This document shows, piece after piece, positions 15,744 through 23,481 of a stretch of DNA of 64,000 bases. Position numbers and translations under genes: made by a program. The stretch spans positions 3,157,553 through 3,221,552 of the forward strand of contig CP058708.1 of assembly GCA_013414765.1 (NCBI GenBank), written 5' to 3'. Under the pieces are notes generated by a model. The model was not told where the DNA came from. It ran no database searches and saw only the letters and a program-made list of their open reading frames with translations. The number at the start of each line of letters is the position of its first letter. Position 1 is the first letter of the stretch. Source of the stretch: Candidatus Accumulibacter cognatus (GTDB lineage: Bacteria; Pseudomonadota; Gammaproteobacteria; Burkholderiales; Rhodocyclaceae).

Positions 15744-15773
15744 TTGACTTTTTTCTGATGCTGAACTTAAGTA
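15744..15773 (+). promoter_or_regulatory. Weak candidate promoter ahead of the lipase/lipoprotein array
   Basis: TTGACT (15744-15749) is a good -35. The best -10-like sequence 17-18 bp downstream is TTAAGT/TAAGTA (15767-15773), which is poor. This is the only AT-rich stretch between the transporter stop and the array, so it is the natural place for a promoter driving the downstream genes, but the match is weak. Confidence 0.3.
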
Positions 15774-15809
15774 CAGTTTCCGAAAACACCCAAGACCATG
15801 AGGCACGCC

Positions 15810-16049
15810 ATGGACTCGTTTGCTGCGCTTTTCGGCAGGTTCGTCAATGCCGTCCGTTCCCAGGCGGCGACTCCGTCACCTGTGAAGCGGTTGAACCGGA
15901 TCAGCAAGCACAGGCGTGCCCGTCGGCATCGCCCGCCGTTGCCGCCATTCTTCCTCGGTTGTCCTGAAATTCTGTATCCCACGAGCATGCCGAGGACAAG
16001 CGGGGCTTGCTCGGCCGTGTCGCTTTCGGAAAAGGCTCTGAAGGACTGA
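15810..16049 (+). CDS. Short hypothetical or decayed gene at the head of the array
   Basis: 79 codons from an ATG at 15810 preceded by GAGG (MDSFAALFGRFVNAVRSQA), ending 1 bp before the next array gene. The central part is very Arg/Pro/His rich (RRARRHRPPLPP), which looks like out-of-frame reading. A frameshifted or decaying gene is therefore as likely as a real small protein. Its final codons (ALKD-stop) resemble in position the ends of the array lipoprotein genes (LEK/LED-stop), so it may be a ruined lipoprotein gene. No homology is recognised. Confidence 0.3.
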   Translation: MDSFAALFGRFVNAVRSQAATPSPVKRLNRISKHRRARRHRPPLPPFFLGCPEILYPTSMPRTSGACSAVSLSEKALKD

Positions 16050-16050
16050 C

Positions 16051-16251
16051 ATGCCAGCGAAGCCGATTGCCACTCTTCTCAAGTTCGGCCATCCGCAGAT
16101 GGCCGCGGAAGCCTTCCTGATTGACCGGGATACCGGTAAGAAGCTGTTCCGGGACGAGGATCTGAATGGTGCGCCGGAACCTGGCAACACCCACTCCGCA
16201 GCAGGAAAGCTCCCCGCTGCGGCCGAACGTCATGATTGGATCGCCGCATGA
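16051..16251 (+). pseudogene. Array module L0: severely truncated lipase-like gene
   Basis: 66 codons. The first ~52 align to the N-terminus of the other array lipases (IATLLKFGHPQMAAEAF against ITDHLKYASLQMAAEAF, then a module-specific variable stretch and GNTHS). The last residues (DWIAA-stop) match the ...RWRLAA-stop ending of the full modules, including the ATGA overlap with the following lipoprotein gene. About 195 central residues with the nucleophile motif are missing. It looks like a deletion derivative, retained as a short frame between two array junctions. Confidence 0.65.
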
Positions 16252-17042
16252 ACCCGCGCGCGCTTCTCGCGCTCATTGTCTGCCTGACGGGCTGCTTCTC
16301 GCCGAATGCGGCACGGGAAGCCGATATTGCTGCCCGCCGCAGTCGTCTGCAGACGGCCGAGGCGATGTTTCAGGATCGCTGCAAGAAAGCGGGCGTCACC
16401 ATCCATCGCACGGCCGAGAACGTGGAAGGCGTGTTTCTCATGAAGCTGCGACCGGACAAGATCAATTTTGGCGAGCAGTTCACCCTGGACGATCCATATG
16501 GATCTGACCTGGACGGCGATGGATATATCGTGAGTTTTCTGCGTGGCAGTTACCAGGCGAACACGCGCGGCACCCCCGCTCCCGGTTCGCCACCGCGCTT
16601 GGGCTATCTCTACGTCGAAGCGGTTGATCCCAAGGATGGGAAGCGGTATCGCTATACCGGTCGAATTGAAGAGCCATGGCAGTTCGACAAGTCCTACCTG
16701 AAGGGATATAAGCGATTTGTCATGGAGCGTATCGATGCCCCTGGCCCAGCTCCCCGCTACGGCATCACCTACGACGACATCTCGACGCGCGAAGAGCGTG
16801 AGTACTGGATCGCCGGCAGTTCGTTGCGCGTCATCGACCTCAAGACCCAGGAAGTGATGGCCGAGCGTATCGGCTACATGATGGATCGTGCTCAAGGCTC
16901 CGGTGCTGGCGGGCGGTCGCCCTGGCTTTTCGCTGCCGATCATGCCTGCCCGAGTTTCGGCACCCGCCACAGCTTCACTCGTCAAGCCCGGCAAACGCAG
17001 GATTTCGTGGAAAATGTTCTCAAACCCAAACTGGAGAAGTAA
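16248..17042 (+). CDS. Array lipoprotein LP1 (candidate immunity or partner protein)
   Basis: 264 residues from the ATG at 16248, which overlaps the preceding stop (ATGA). The signal peptide ends in lipobox LTGC at Cys15, with Phe at +2, so outer-membrane sorting would be expected. The mature protein has a coiled start (AARRSRLQTAEAMFQDRCKK), a conserved core (HRTAENVEGVFLMKLRPDK) and YLYVEAVDPKDGKRYRYTG. A variable segment follows (RIEEPWQFDKSYLKGYKRF), then the conserved YDDISTREEREYWIAGSSLR. I do not recognise the family. Five near-identical paralogues alternate with lipase genes. By analogy with lipase effectors guarded by periplasmic lipoproteins, immunity is the leading guess; a chaperone role is the alternative. 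Confidence 0.8.
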   Translation: MNPRALLALIVCLTGCFSPNAAREADIAARRSRLQTAEAMFQDRCKKAGVTIHRTAENVEGVFLMKLRPDKINFGEQFTLDDPYGSDLDGDGYIVSFLRGSYQANTRGTPAPGSPPRLGYLYVEAVDPKDGKRYRYTGRIEEPWQFDKSYLKGYKRFVMERIDAPGPAPRYGITYDDISTREEREYWIAGSSLRVIDLKTQEVMAERIGYMMDRAQGSGAGGRSPWLFAADHACPSFGTRHSFTRQARQTQDFVENVLKPKLEK

Positions 17043-17045
17043 GAC

Positions 17046-17831
17046 ATGGCTGCTCCGACAATCACCGACCATTTGAAGTACGCAAGCCTCCAGATGGCGG
17101 CCGAAGCGTTCATACGAGACGAGGAATCAAAAGACCTGCGAGGGACCGGGGATGATCTTGTTCGCGTTCTCACGCGAGGTAACGCCCACACCTCCCGCTT
17201 CCCCGAATCCGAAGCCAGGAAATTCGCCGATACCTGGGAAGTCCTCGACCAACGCGCCAATACCCCCACCGGCTTTTCCGGCACGCTGTTTAGACGAGTT
17301 CGCGACGATCCCGCAACGGGTTCCAAAGCGGGAGAACTCGTCCTGAGCTTCCGCTCAACCGAATTCATCGACGACACGGTGCGCCACAACGAGGCAACTA
17401 ACGTCAAGGAGATCAAGGAGACCGGTTGGGCGTGGGGGCAGATCGCCGACATGGAAACGTGGTACGACGAACTGCGCCGCGATCCGGGCAAACTCCAGGG
17501 CCAAACGTTCTCGGTCACCGGTTACAGCCTCGGCGGGCATCTGGCCACCGCCTTTCACCTCCCGCACTCCGACGACGTCAAGGAAGTCGTCACCTTCAAT
17601 GGCGCCGGCGTCGGCAAGGTGAAGAGCGGGGGGTTTCCCGACGGCCTGCGGGCCGCGCTCGAACAGACCATCACTGCCAGCCTCCCCGGTGATGCGCTGC
17701 GCAGGCTGGGTGACCAGTCATACTGGCCGCTCCGGTGCGCCAGCCAGTATGACTTGGTCGCTTGGGAATTCCCCGCCGCCGACTTCTTGCCGCCGCTGGC
17801 GGCCAACACCCGCTGGCGGCTGGCGGCATGA
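17046..17831 (+). CDS. Array module L1: orphan class-3-lipase-like protein
   Basis: 261 residues. The start at 17046 follows GGAGAAG by 7 bp and lies 3 bp after the LP1 stop. The alpha/beta-hydrolase part has LVLSFRSTEF, a GWAWGQIADMETWY segment and the nucleophile elbow VTGYSLGGHLA (GxSxG). It closely matches residues 1-200 of the giant RTX protein at 23482. It ends soon after SQYDLVAWE (the expected acid) with RWRLAA-stop, before any equivalent of the giant's downstream histidines. It therefore has no evident catalytic His and no secretion signal. Module-specific stretches are ESKDLRGTGDDLVRVLTRG and FRRVRDDPATGSKAGE. Confidence 0.85.
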   Translation: MAAPTITDHLKYASLQMAAEAFIRDEESKDLRGTGDDLVRVLTRGNAHTSRFPESEARKFADTWEVLDQRANTPTGFSGTLFRRVRDDPATGSKAGELVLSFRSTEFIDDTVRHNEATNVKEIKETGWAWGQIADMETWYDELRRDPGKLQGQTFSVTGYSLGGHLATAFHLPHSDDVKEVVTFNGAGVGKVKSGGFPDGLRAALEQTITASLPGDALRRLGDQSYWPLRCASQYDLVAWEFPAADFLPPLAANTRWRLAA

Positions 17832-18634
17832 GCGCGCGATCACTGCTCGCGCTGACTCTCGTGCTGGGCGTCTGCCTGTCGGGCTGCTTCTCGCCGAATG
17901 CGGCACAGGAAGCCGACATTGCCGCCCGCCGCAGTCGTCTGCAAACGGCCGAGGCGATGTTTCAAGATCGCTGCAAGAAAGCGGGCGTCACCATCCATCG
18001 CACGGCCGAGAACGTGGAAGGCGTGTTTCTCATGAAGCTGCGGCCAGACAGGATCAACTTTGGCGAGCAGTTTGCGATGGACGATCCTTATGGACGTGAC
18101 TTGCGTGGCGAGGGATACCTCTTAACCTTCCTACGTGGTAGCTACCAGGCTCAGACCAAAGGCACCCCCCTTCCCGGTGCGCCGCCGCGCCTCGGTTACC
18201 TCTACGTCGAAGCGGTCGATCCCAAGGATGGGAAGCGGTATCGCTATACCGGTCGAATTGAAGAGCCATGGCAGTTCGACAAGTCCTACCTGAAGGGATA
18301 TAAGCGATTTGTCATGGAGCGTATCGATGCCCCTGGCCCAGCCCCCCGCTACGGCATCACCTACGACGACATCTCGACGCGCGAAGAGCGCGAGTACTGG
18401 ATCGCCGGCAGTTCGTTGCGCGTCATCGACCTCAAGACCCAGGAAGTGATGGCCGAGCGTATCGGCTACATGATCGATCGTGCCCAGGGCTCCGGTGCTG
18501 GCGGGCGGTCGCCCTGGCTTTTCGCTGCCGATCATGCCTGCCCGAGTTTTGCACCTCGGCACGGATCTACCGCGCAACCCTATCAGACTCTGGATTTCGC
18601 CGAAAGCGTTCTCAAACCCAAACTGGAGAAATAA
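17828..18634 (+). CDS. Array lipoprotein LP2
   Basis: 268 residues, starting in an ATGA overlap with module L1. The leader is MSARSLLALTLVLGVCLSGC with the lipobox Cys at 20. It is the same family as LP1 and shares its variable segment (RIEEPWQFDKSYLKGYKRF). It differs around FAMDDPYGRDLRGEGYLLTF and at the C-terminus (FAPRHGSTAQPYQTLDFAES). These differences are clustered rather than spread, as in diversifying binding surfaces. It is predicted to be membrane-anchored on the periplasmic side. Confidence 0.8.
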   Translation: MSARSLLALTLVLGVCLSGCFSPNAAQEADIAARRSRLQTAEAMFQDRCKKAGVTIHRTAENVEGVFLMKLRPDRINFGEQFAMDDPYGRDLRGEGYLLTFLRGSYQAQTKGTPLPGAPPRLGYLYVEAVDPKDGKRYRYTGRIEEPWQFDKSYLKGYKRFVMERIDAPGPAPRYGITYDDISTREEREYWIAGSSLRVIDLKTQEVMAERIGYMIDRAQGSGAGGRSPWLFAADHACPSFAPRHGSTAQPYQTLDFAESVLKPKLEK

Positions 18635-18637
18635 GAC

Positions 18638-19423
18638 ATGTCTGCTCTGACGATTACTGACTACCTGAAGTACGCGAGCCTCCAGATGGCCGCCGAAGCG
18701 TTCATACGAAACGAGAAGACTGGATTTCTTGCTGACTCAGGGCAACTTCTAATTGACATCCTAATCGCCGGCAACAGGCACACCTCCCGCTTCCCCGAAT
18801 CCGAAGCCAGGAAATTCGCCGACACCTGGGAAGTCCTCGACCAACGCGCCAATACCCCTACCGGCTTTTCCGGCACGCTGTTTAGACGAGTTCGCGACGA
18901 TCCCGCAACGGGTGCCAAAGCGGGAGAACTCGTCCTGAGCTTCCGCTCAACCGAATTCATCGACGACACGGTGCGCGACAACGAGGCAACCAACGTCAAG
19001 GAGATCAAGGAGACCGGTTGGGCGTGGGGGCAGATCGCCGACATGGAAACGTGGTACGACGAACTGCGCCGCGATCCGGGCAAACTCCAGGGCCAAACGT
19101 TCTCGGTCACCGGTTACAGCCTCGGCGGGCATCTGGCCACCGCCTTTCACCTCCTGCACTCCGACGACGTCAAGGAAGTCGTCACCTTCAATGGCGCCGG
19201 CGTCGGCAAGGTGAAGAGCGGGGGGTTTCCCGACGGCCTGCGGGTCGCGCTCGAACAGACCATCACTGCCAGCCTCCCCGGCGATGCGCTGCGCAGGCTG
19301 GGTGACCAGGCATACTGGCCGCCCCGGTGCGCCAGCCAGTATGACTTGGTCGCTTGGGAACCCCATGCCGCCGACTTCTTGCCGCCGCTGGCGGCCAATA
19401 CCCGCTGGCGGCTGGCGGCATGA
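18638..19423 (+). CDS. Array module L2: orphan class-3-lipase-like protein
   Basis: 261 residues, same architecture as module L1 with the GYSLGG nucleophile elbow and the same short C-terminus. Its own variable N-terminal window is NEKTGFLADSGQLLIDILIAG; the second window reads FRRVRDDPATGAKAGE. The remaining sequence is almost identical to L1, L3 and the giant protein's lipase domain at both protein and DNA level. It is coupled to the flanking genes by a 3-bp gap upstream and an ATGA overlap downstream. Confidence 0.85.
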   Translation: MSALTITDYLKYASLQMAAEAFIRNEKTGFLADSGQLLIDILIAGNRHTSRFPESEARKFADTWEVLDQRANTPTGFSGTLFRRVRDDPATGAKAGELVLSFRSTEFIDDTVRDNEATNVKEIKETGWAWGQIADMETWYDELRRDPGKLQGQTFSVTGYSLGGHLATAFHLLHSDDVKEVVTFNGAGVGKVKSGGFPDGLRVALEQTITASLPGDALRRLGDQAYWPPRCASQYDLVAWEPHAADFLPPLAANTRWRLAA

Positions 19424-20247
19424 GCGCGCGATCACTGCTCGCGCTAACTCTCGTACTGGGCGTCTGCCTGACGGGCTGCTTCTCGCCGAATGCGGCACGG
19501 GAAGCCGACATTGCCGCCCGCCGCAGTCGTCTGCAGACGGCCGAGGCGATGTTTCAAGATCGCTGCAAGAAAGCGGGCGTCACCATCCATCGCACGGCCG
19601 AGAACGTGGAAGGCGTGTTTCTCATGAAGCTGCGGCCGGACAAGATCAACTTTGGCGATCAGTTCCTGCTCGATGACCCGTATGGGCGAGATTTGGGGGG
19701 AGACGGGTATATCGTCAGTTTCCTCCGCGGCAGCTTTCAGGCAAATACGAGCGGCACACCTCCGCCCGGCTTTCCGCCGCGTCTGGGCTATCTCTACGTC
19801 GAAGCAGTCGATCCCAAAGATGGGAAGAGGTACCGCTATACAGGGGGGATGAAGCAAGTAACACATGTCCATCATGTGACCATGGGTGGTGACGGCAAGA
19901 CGACCTTTCAGACTATGGATTACGTCCTCGACAAAGTCCCCGCCCCCGGCCCTGCCCCCCGCTACGGCATCACCTACGACGACATCTCGACGCGCGAAGA
20001 ACGCGAGTACTGGATCGCCGGAAGTTCGCTGCGCGTGATCGACCTCAAGATCCAGGAAGTAATGGCCGAGCGTATCGGCTACATGATGGATCGTGCCCAG
20101 GGCTCTGGTGCCGGCGGGCGCTCGCCCTGGCTTTTCGCTGCCGATCATGCCTGCCCGAGTTTCGGCACTCGGCATGGGTCTGGCCGACAGCCTCGCCAAG
20201 CGCAAGACTTCGCCGAAATGGTCCTCAAACCCAAATTGGAGAACTGA
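19420..20247 (+). CDS. Array lipoprotein LP3
   Basis: 275 residues with the lipobox LTGC leader. It keeps the family core but replaces the LP1/LP2 variable segment by a different one (GMKQVTHVHHVTMGGDGKTT, then FQTMDYVLDKV), which it shares with LP5. The upstream stretch FLLDDPYGRDLGGDGYIVSF is shared with LP4 instead. This mosaic pattern points to recombination between array members. Confidence 0.8.
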   Translation: MSARSLLALTLVLGVCLTGCFSPNAAREADIAARRSRLQTAEAMFQDRCKKAGVTIHRTAENVEGVFLMKLRPDKINFGDQFLLDDPYGRDLGGDGYIVSFLRGSFQANTSGTPPPGFPPRLGYLYVEAVDPKDGKRYRYTGGMKQVTHVHHVTMGGDGKTTFQTMDYVLDKVPAPGPAPRYGITYDDISTREEREYWIAGSSLRVIDLKIQEVMAERIGYMMDRAQGSGAGGRSPWLFAADHACPSFGTRHGSGRQPRQAQDFAEMVLKPKLEN

Positions 20248-20250
20248 AAA

Positions 20251-21036
20251 ATGCATGCTCCGACGATTGCTGACTATCTCAAGTATGCAAGCCTCCAGAT
20301 GGCGGCTGAGGCATTCATTCGAGACGAAGAAACCAACATCCTCAGGGATTCCAACGAGGATCTTACTGACGCCCTTAAAGAAGGCAACAAGCACACCTCC
20401 CGCTTCCCCGAATCCGAAGCCAGGAAATTCGCCGACACCTGGGAAGTCCTCGACCAACGCGCCAATACCCCCACCGGCTTTTCCGGCACGCTGTTTAGAC
20501 GAGTTCGCGACGATCCCGCAACGGGTGCCAAAGCGGGAGAACTCGTACTGAGCTTCCGCTCAACCGAATTCATCGACGACACGGTGCGCGACAACGAGGC
20601 AACCAACGTCAAGGAGATCAAGGAGACCGGTTGGGCGTGGGGGCAGATCGCCGACATGGAAACGTGGTACGACGAACTGCGCCGCGATCCGGGCAAACTC
20701 CAGGGCCAAACGTTCTCGGTCACCGGTTACAGCCTCGGCGGGCATCTGGCCACCGCCTTTCACCTCCCGCACTCCGACGACGTCAAGGAAGTCGTCACCT
20801 TCAATGGCGCCGGCGTCGGCAAGGTGAAGAGCGGGGGGTTTCCCGACGGCCTGCGGGCCGCGCTCGAACAGACCATCACTGCCAGCCTCCCCGGTGATGC
20901 GCTGCGCAGGCTGGGTGACCAGTCATACTGGCCGCTCCGGTGCGCCAGCCAGTATGACTTGGTCGCTTGGGAATTCCCCGCCGCCGACTTCTTGCCGCCG
21001 CTGGCGGCCAACACCCGCTGGCGGCTGGCGGCATGA
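20251..21036 (+). CDS. Array module L3: orphan class-3-lipase-like protein
   Basis: 261 residues with variable window DEETNILRDSNEDLTDALKE and the FRRVRDDPATGAKAGE second window. It contains the same GYSLGGHLATAFH nucleophile region and truncated C-terminus as the other modules. The C-terminal ~60 residues (including SYWPLRCASQYDLVAWEF) are identical to L1. It is translationally coupled to LP3 and LP4. Confidence 0.85.
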   Translation: MHAPTIADYLKYASLQMAAEAFIRDEETNILRDSNEDLTDALKEGNKHTSRFPESEARKFADTWEVLDQRANTPTGFSGTLFRRVRDDPATGAKAGELVLSFRSTEFIDDTVRDNEATNVKEIKETGWAWGQIADMETWYDELRRDPGKLQGQTFSVTGYSLGGHLATAFHLPHSDDVKEVVTFNGAGVGKVKSGGFPDGLRAALEQTITASLPGDALRRLGDQSYWPLRCASQYDLVAWEFPAADFLPPLAANTRWRLAA

Positions 21037-21878
21037 GCGCGCGATCACTGCTCGCGCTGACTCTCGTGCTGGGCGTCTGCCTGTCGGGCTGCTTCTCGCC
21101 GAATGCGGCACAGGAAGCCGACATTGCCGCCCGCCGCAGTCGTCTGCAAACGGCCGAGGCGATGTTTCAAGATCGCTGCAAGAAAGCGGGCGTCACCATC
21201 CATCGCACGGCCGAGAACGTGGAAGGCGTGTTTCTCATGAAGCTGCGGCCGGACAAGATCAACTTTGGCGATCAGTTCCTGCTCGATGACCCGTATGGGC
21301 GAGATTTGGGGGGAGACGGGTATATCGTCAGTTTCCTCCGCGGCAGCTTTCAGGCAAATACGAGCGGCACACCTCCGCCCGGCTTTCCGCCGCGTGTTGG
21401 CTATCTCTACGTCGAGGCGGTCGATCCCAAGGATGGGAAGCGGTATCGCTATACCGGGTCTGTGAAGGCCGTTGGGCGCAAGGATGTCACGGCGGAGAAT
21501 GTGCGTCGCGAGCTTGCAGCAAACCCTGCTTACGACCTCAATATCTACGCTTACATCCTCGACAAAGTCCCCGCCCCCGGCCCAGCCCCCCGCTACGGCG
21601 TCACCTACGACGACATCTCGACGCGCGAAGAGCGCGAGTACTGGATCGCCGGCAGTTCGCTGCGCGTCATCGACCTCAAGACCCAGGAAGTGATGGCCGA
21701 GCGTATCGGTTACATGATGGACCGTGCTCAGGGCTCTGATGCCGGCGGGCGCTCGCCCTGGCTTTTCGCTGCCGATCATGCTTGCCCGAGTTTCGGCACC
21801 CGGCATGGGTCTGGCCGACAGCCTCGCCAAGCGCAAGACTTCGCCGAGAAGATCCTCAAACCCAAATTGGAGGACTGA
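21033..21878 (+). CDS. Array lipoprotein LP4
   Basis: 281 residues, lipobox LSGC. It has the third type of variable segment in the array (SVKAVGRKDVTAENVRREL, then AANPAYDLNIYAYILDKV), longer than in its paralogues, while the flanking core is unchanged. Its DNA up to the middle is nearly identical to LP3. It follows module L3 with an ATGA overlap and precedes L4. Confidence 0.8.
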   Translation: MSARSLLALTLVLGVCLSGCFSPNAAQEADIAARRSRLQTAEAMFQDRCKKAGVTIHRTAENVEGVFLMKLRPDKINFGDQFLLDDPYGRDLGGDGYIVSFLRGSFQANTSGTPPPGFPPRVGYLYVEAVDPKDGKRYRYTGSVKAVGRKDVTAENVRRELAANPAYDLNIYAYILDKVPAPGPAPRYGVTYDDISTREEREYWIAGSSLRVIDLKTQEVMAERIGYMMDRAQGSDAGGRSPWLFAADHACPSFGTRHGSGRQPRQAQDFAEKILKPKLED

Positions 21879-21881
21879 AAA

Positions 21882-22652
21882 ATGTCTGCTCCGACGATTG
21901 CTGACTATCTCAAGTATGCAAGCCTCCAGATGGCGGCTGAGGCATTCATTCGAGACGAAGAAACCAACATCCTCAGGGATTCCAATGAGGATCTCACTGA
22001 CGCCCTTAAAGAAGGCAACAAGCACACCTCCCGCTTCCCCGAATCCGAAGCCAGGAAATTCGCCGATCCCGTTGACGGCTGGACGGTTCTCGACCAACGC
22101 GCCAACACTCCCACCGGCTTCTCCGGCACGCTGTTCAAGAACAACAAAACCAATGAACTCGTCCTGAGCTTCCGCTCAACCGAATTCATCGACGACACGG
22201 TGCGCGACAACGAGGCAACCAACGTCAAGGAGATCAAGGAGACCGGTTGGGCGTGGGGGCAGATTGCCGACATGGAAACCTGGTACGACGAACTGCGCCG
22301 CGATCCGGGCAAACTCCAGGGCCAAACGTTCTCGGTCACCGGTTATAGCCTCGGCGGGCATCTGGCCACCGCCTTTCACCTCCTGCACTCCGACGACGTC
22401 AAGGAAGTCGTCACCTTCAATGGCGCCGGCGTCGGCAAGGTGAAGAGCGGGGGGTTTCCCGACGGCCTGCGGGCGGCGCTCGAACAGACCATCACTGCCA
22501 GCCTCCCCGGCGATGCGCAGCGCAGACTGGGTGACCAGTCATACTGGCCGCTCCGGTGCGCCAGCCAGTATGACTTGGTCGCTTGGGAACCCCCTGCCGC
22601 CGATTTCTTGCCGCCGCTGGCGGCCAACACCCGCTGGCGGCTGGCGGCATGA
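21882..22652 (+). CDS. Array module L4: orphan class-3-lipase-like protein
   Basis: 256 residues. The first variable window is the same as L3 (DEETNILRDSNEDLTDALKE), but the next region differs (ADPVDGWTVLDQRAN and FKNNKTNE in place of FRRVRDDPATGAKAGE), making it 5 residues shorter. The GYSLGG elbow and the short RWRLAA terminus are kept. The combination of one shared and one private window is further evidence of segmental exchange. Confidence 0.85.
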   Translation: MSAPTIADYLKYASLQMAAEAFIRDEETNILRDSNEDLTDALKEGNKHTSRFPESEARKFADPVDGWTVLDQRANTPTGFSGTLFKNNKTNELVLSFRSTEFIDDTVRDNEATNVKEIKETGWAWGQIADMETWYDELRRDPGKLQGQTFSVTGYSLGGHLATAFHLLHSDDVKEVVTFNGAGVGKVKSGGFPDGLRAALEQTITASLPGDAQRRLGDQSYWPLRCASQYDLVAWEPPAADFLPPLAANTRWRLAA

Positions 22653-23479
22653 GCGCGCGATCACTACTCGCGCTGGCCCTGGCTCTGGGCGTCTGCCTGT
22701 CGGGCTGCTTCTCGCCGAATGCGGCACGGGAAGCCGACATTGCCGCCCGCCGCAGTCGTCTGCAGACGGCCGAGGCGATGTTTCAGGATCGCTGCAAGAA
22801 AGCGGGCGTCACCATCCATCGCACGGCCGAGAACGTGGAAGGCGTGTTTCTCATGAAGCTGCGACCGGACAAGATCAATTTTGGTGAGCAGTTCACCCTG
22901 GACGACCCATATGGATCTGACCTGAACGGCGATGGATATATCGTGAGTTTTCTGCGTGGCAGTTACCAGGCGAACACGCGCGGCACCCCCGCTCCCGGTT
23001 CGCCACCGCGCTTGGGCTATCTCTACGTCGAAGCGGTTGATCCCAAGGATGGGAAGCGGTATCGCTATACTGGGGGGATGAAGCAAGTAACACATGTCCA
23101 TCATGTGACCATGGGTGGTGACGGCAAGACGACCTTTCAGACCATGGATTACGTCCTCGACAAAGTTCTCGCCCCTGGCCCAGCCCCCCGTTACGGCATC
23201 ACCTACGACGACATCTCGACGCGCGAAGAGCGTGAGTACTGGATCGCCGGCAGTTCGTTGCGCGTCATCGACCTCAAGACCCAGGAAGTGATGGCCGAGC
23301 GTATCGGCTACATGATGGATCGTGCTCAAGGCTCCGGTGCTGGCGGGCGGTCGCCCTGGTTACTCGCGGCCAACTATGCCTGCCCGGGATTTGGCACATC
23401 CCGACATGCTTCCGTCGCCCAGATCGGTCAAACGCAGCTTTTTGCCGAGACAGTCCTCAAACCCAAACTGGAGAAATGA
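22649..23479 (+). CDS. Array lipoprotein LP5, immediately upstream of the giant RTX lipase
   Basis: 276 residues, lipobox LSGC. Its N-terminal half matches LP1 (FTLDDPYGSDLNGDGYIVSF), the variable segment matches LP3 (GMKQVTHVHHVTMGGDGKTT), and its C-terminus is private (SPWLLAANYACPGFG, then TSRHASVAQIGQTQLF). Its stop lies inside the region just before the giant gene's start, so the two are co-translated. If the lipoproteins are immunity factors, LP5 is the expected cognate partner of the secreted effector. Confidence 0.8.
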   Translation: MSARSLLALALALGVCLSGCFSPNAAREADIAARRSRLQTAEAMFQDRCKKAGVTIHRTAENVEGVFLMKLRPDKINFGEQFTLDDPYGSDLNGDGYIVSFLRGSYQANTRGTPAPGSPPRLGYLYVEAVDPKDGKRYRYTGGMKQVTHVHHVTMGGDGKTTFQTMDYVLDKVLAPGPAPRYGITYDDISTREEREYWIAGSSLRVIDLKTQEVMAERIGYMMDRAQGSGAGGRSPWLLAANYACPGFGTSRHASVAQIGQTQLFAETVLKPKLEK

Positions 23480-23481
23480 TC

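Larger units (their letters stand above)
16051..23479 (+). repeat. Tandem lipase/lipoprotein gene array, ~1.6-kb period
   Basis: Lipase starts at 17046, 18638, 20251, 21882 and 23482 (in the giant gene) are spaced 1592, 1613, 1631 and 1600 bp. Each period is one lipase-module gene plus one lipoprotein gene, joined by ATGA overlaps and 3-bp gaps. Long stretches are nearly identical between periods. Differences are concentrated in two lipase windows and two or three lipoprotein windows. Confidence 0.95.

Noticed and set aside
16051-23479. Type VI secretion effector-immunity cluster
   Set aside because: No VgrG, PAAR, Hcp or T6SS adaptor is present. The flanking export genes are type I (ABC and HlyD) and the full-length effector has RTX repeats and a C-terminal tail.
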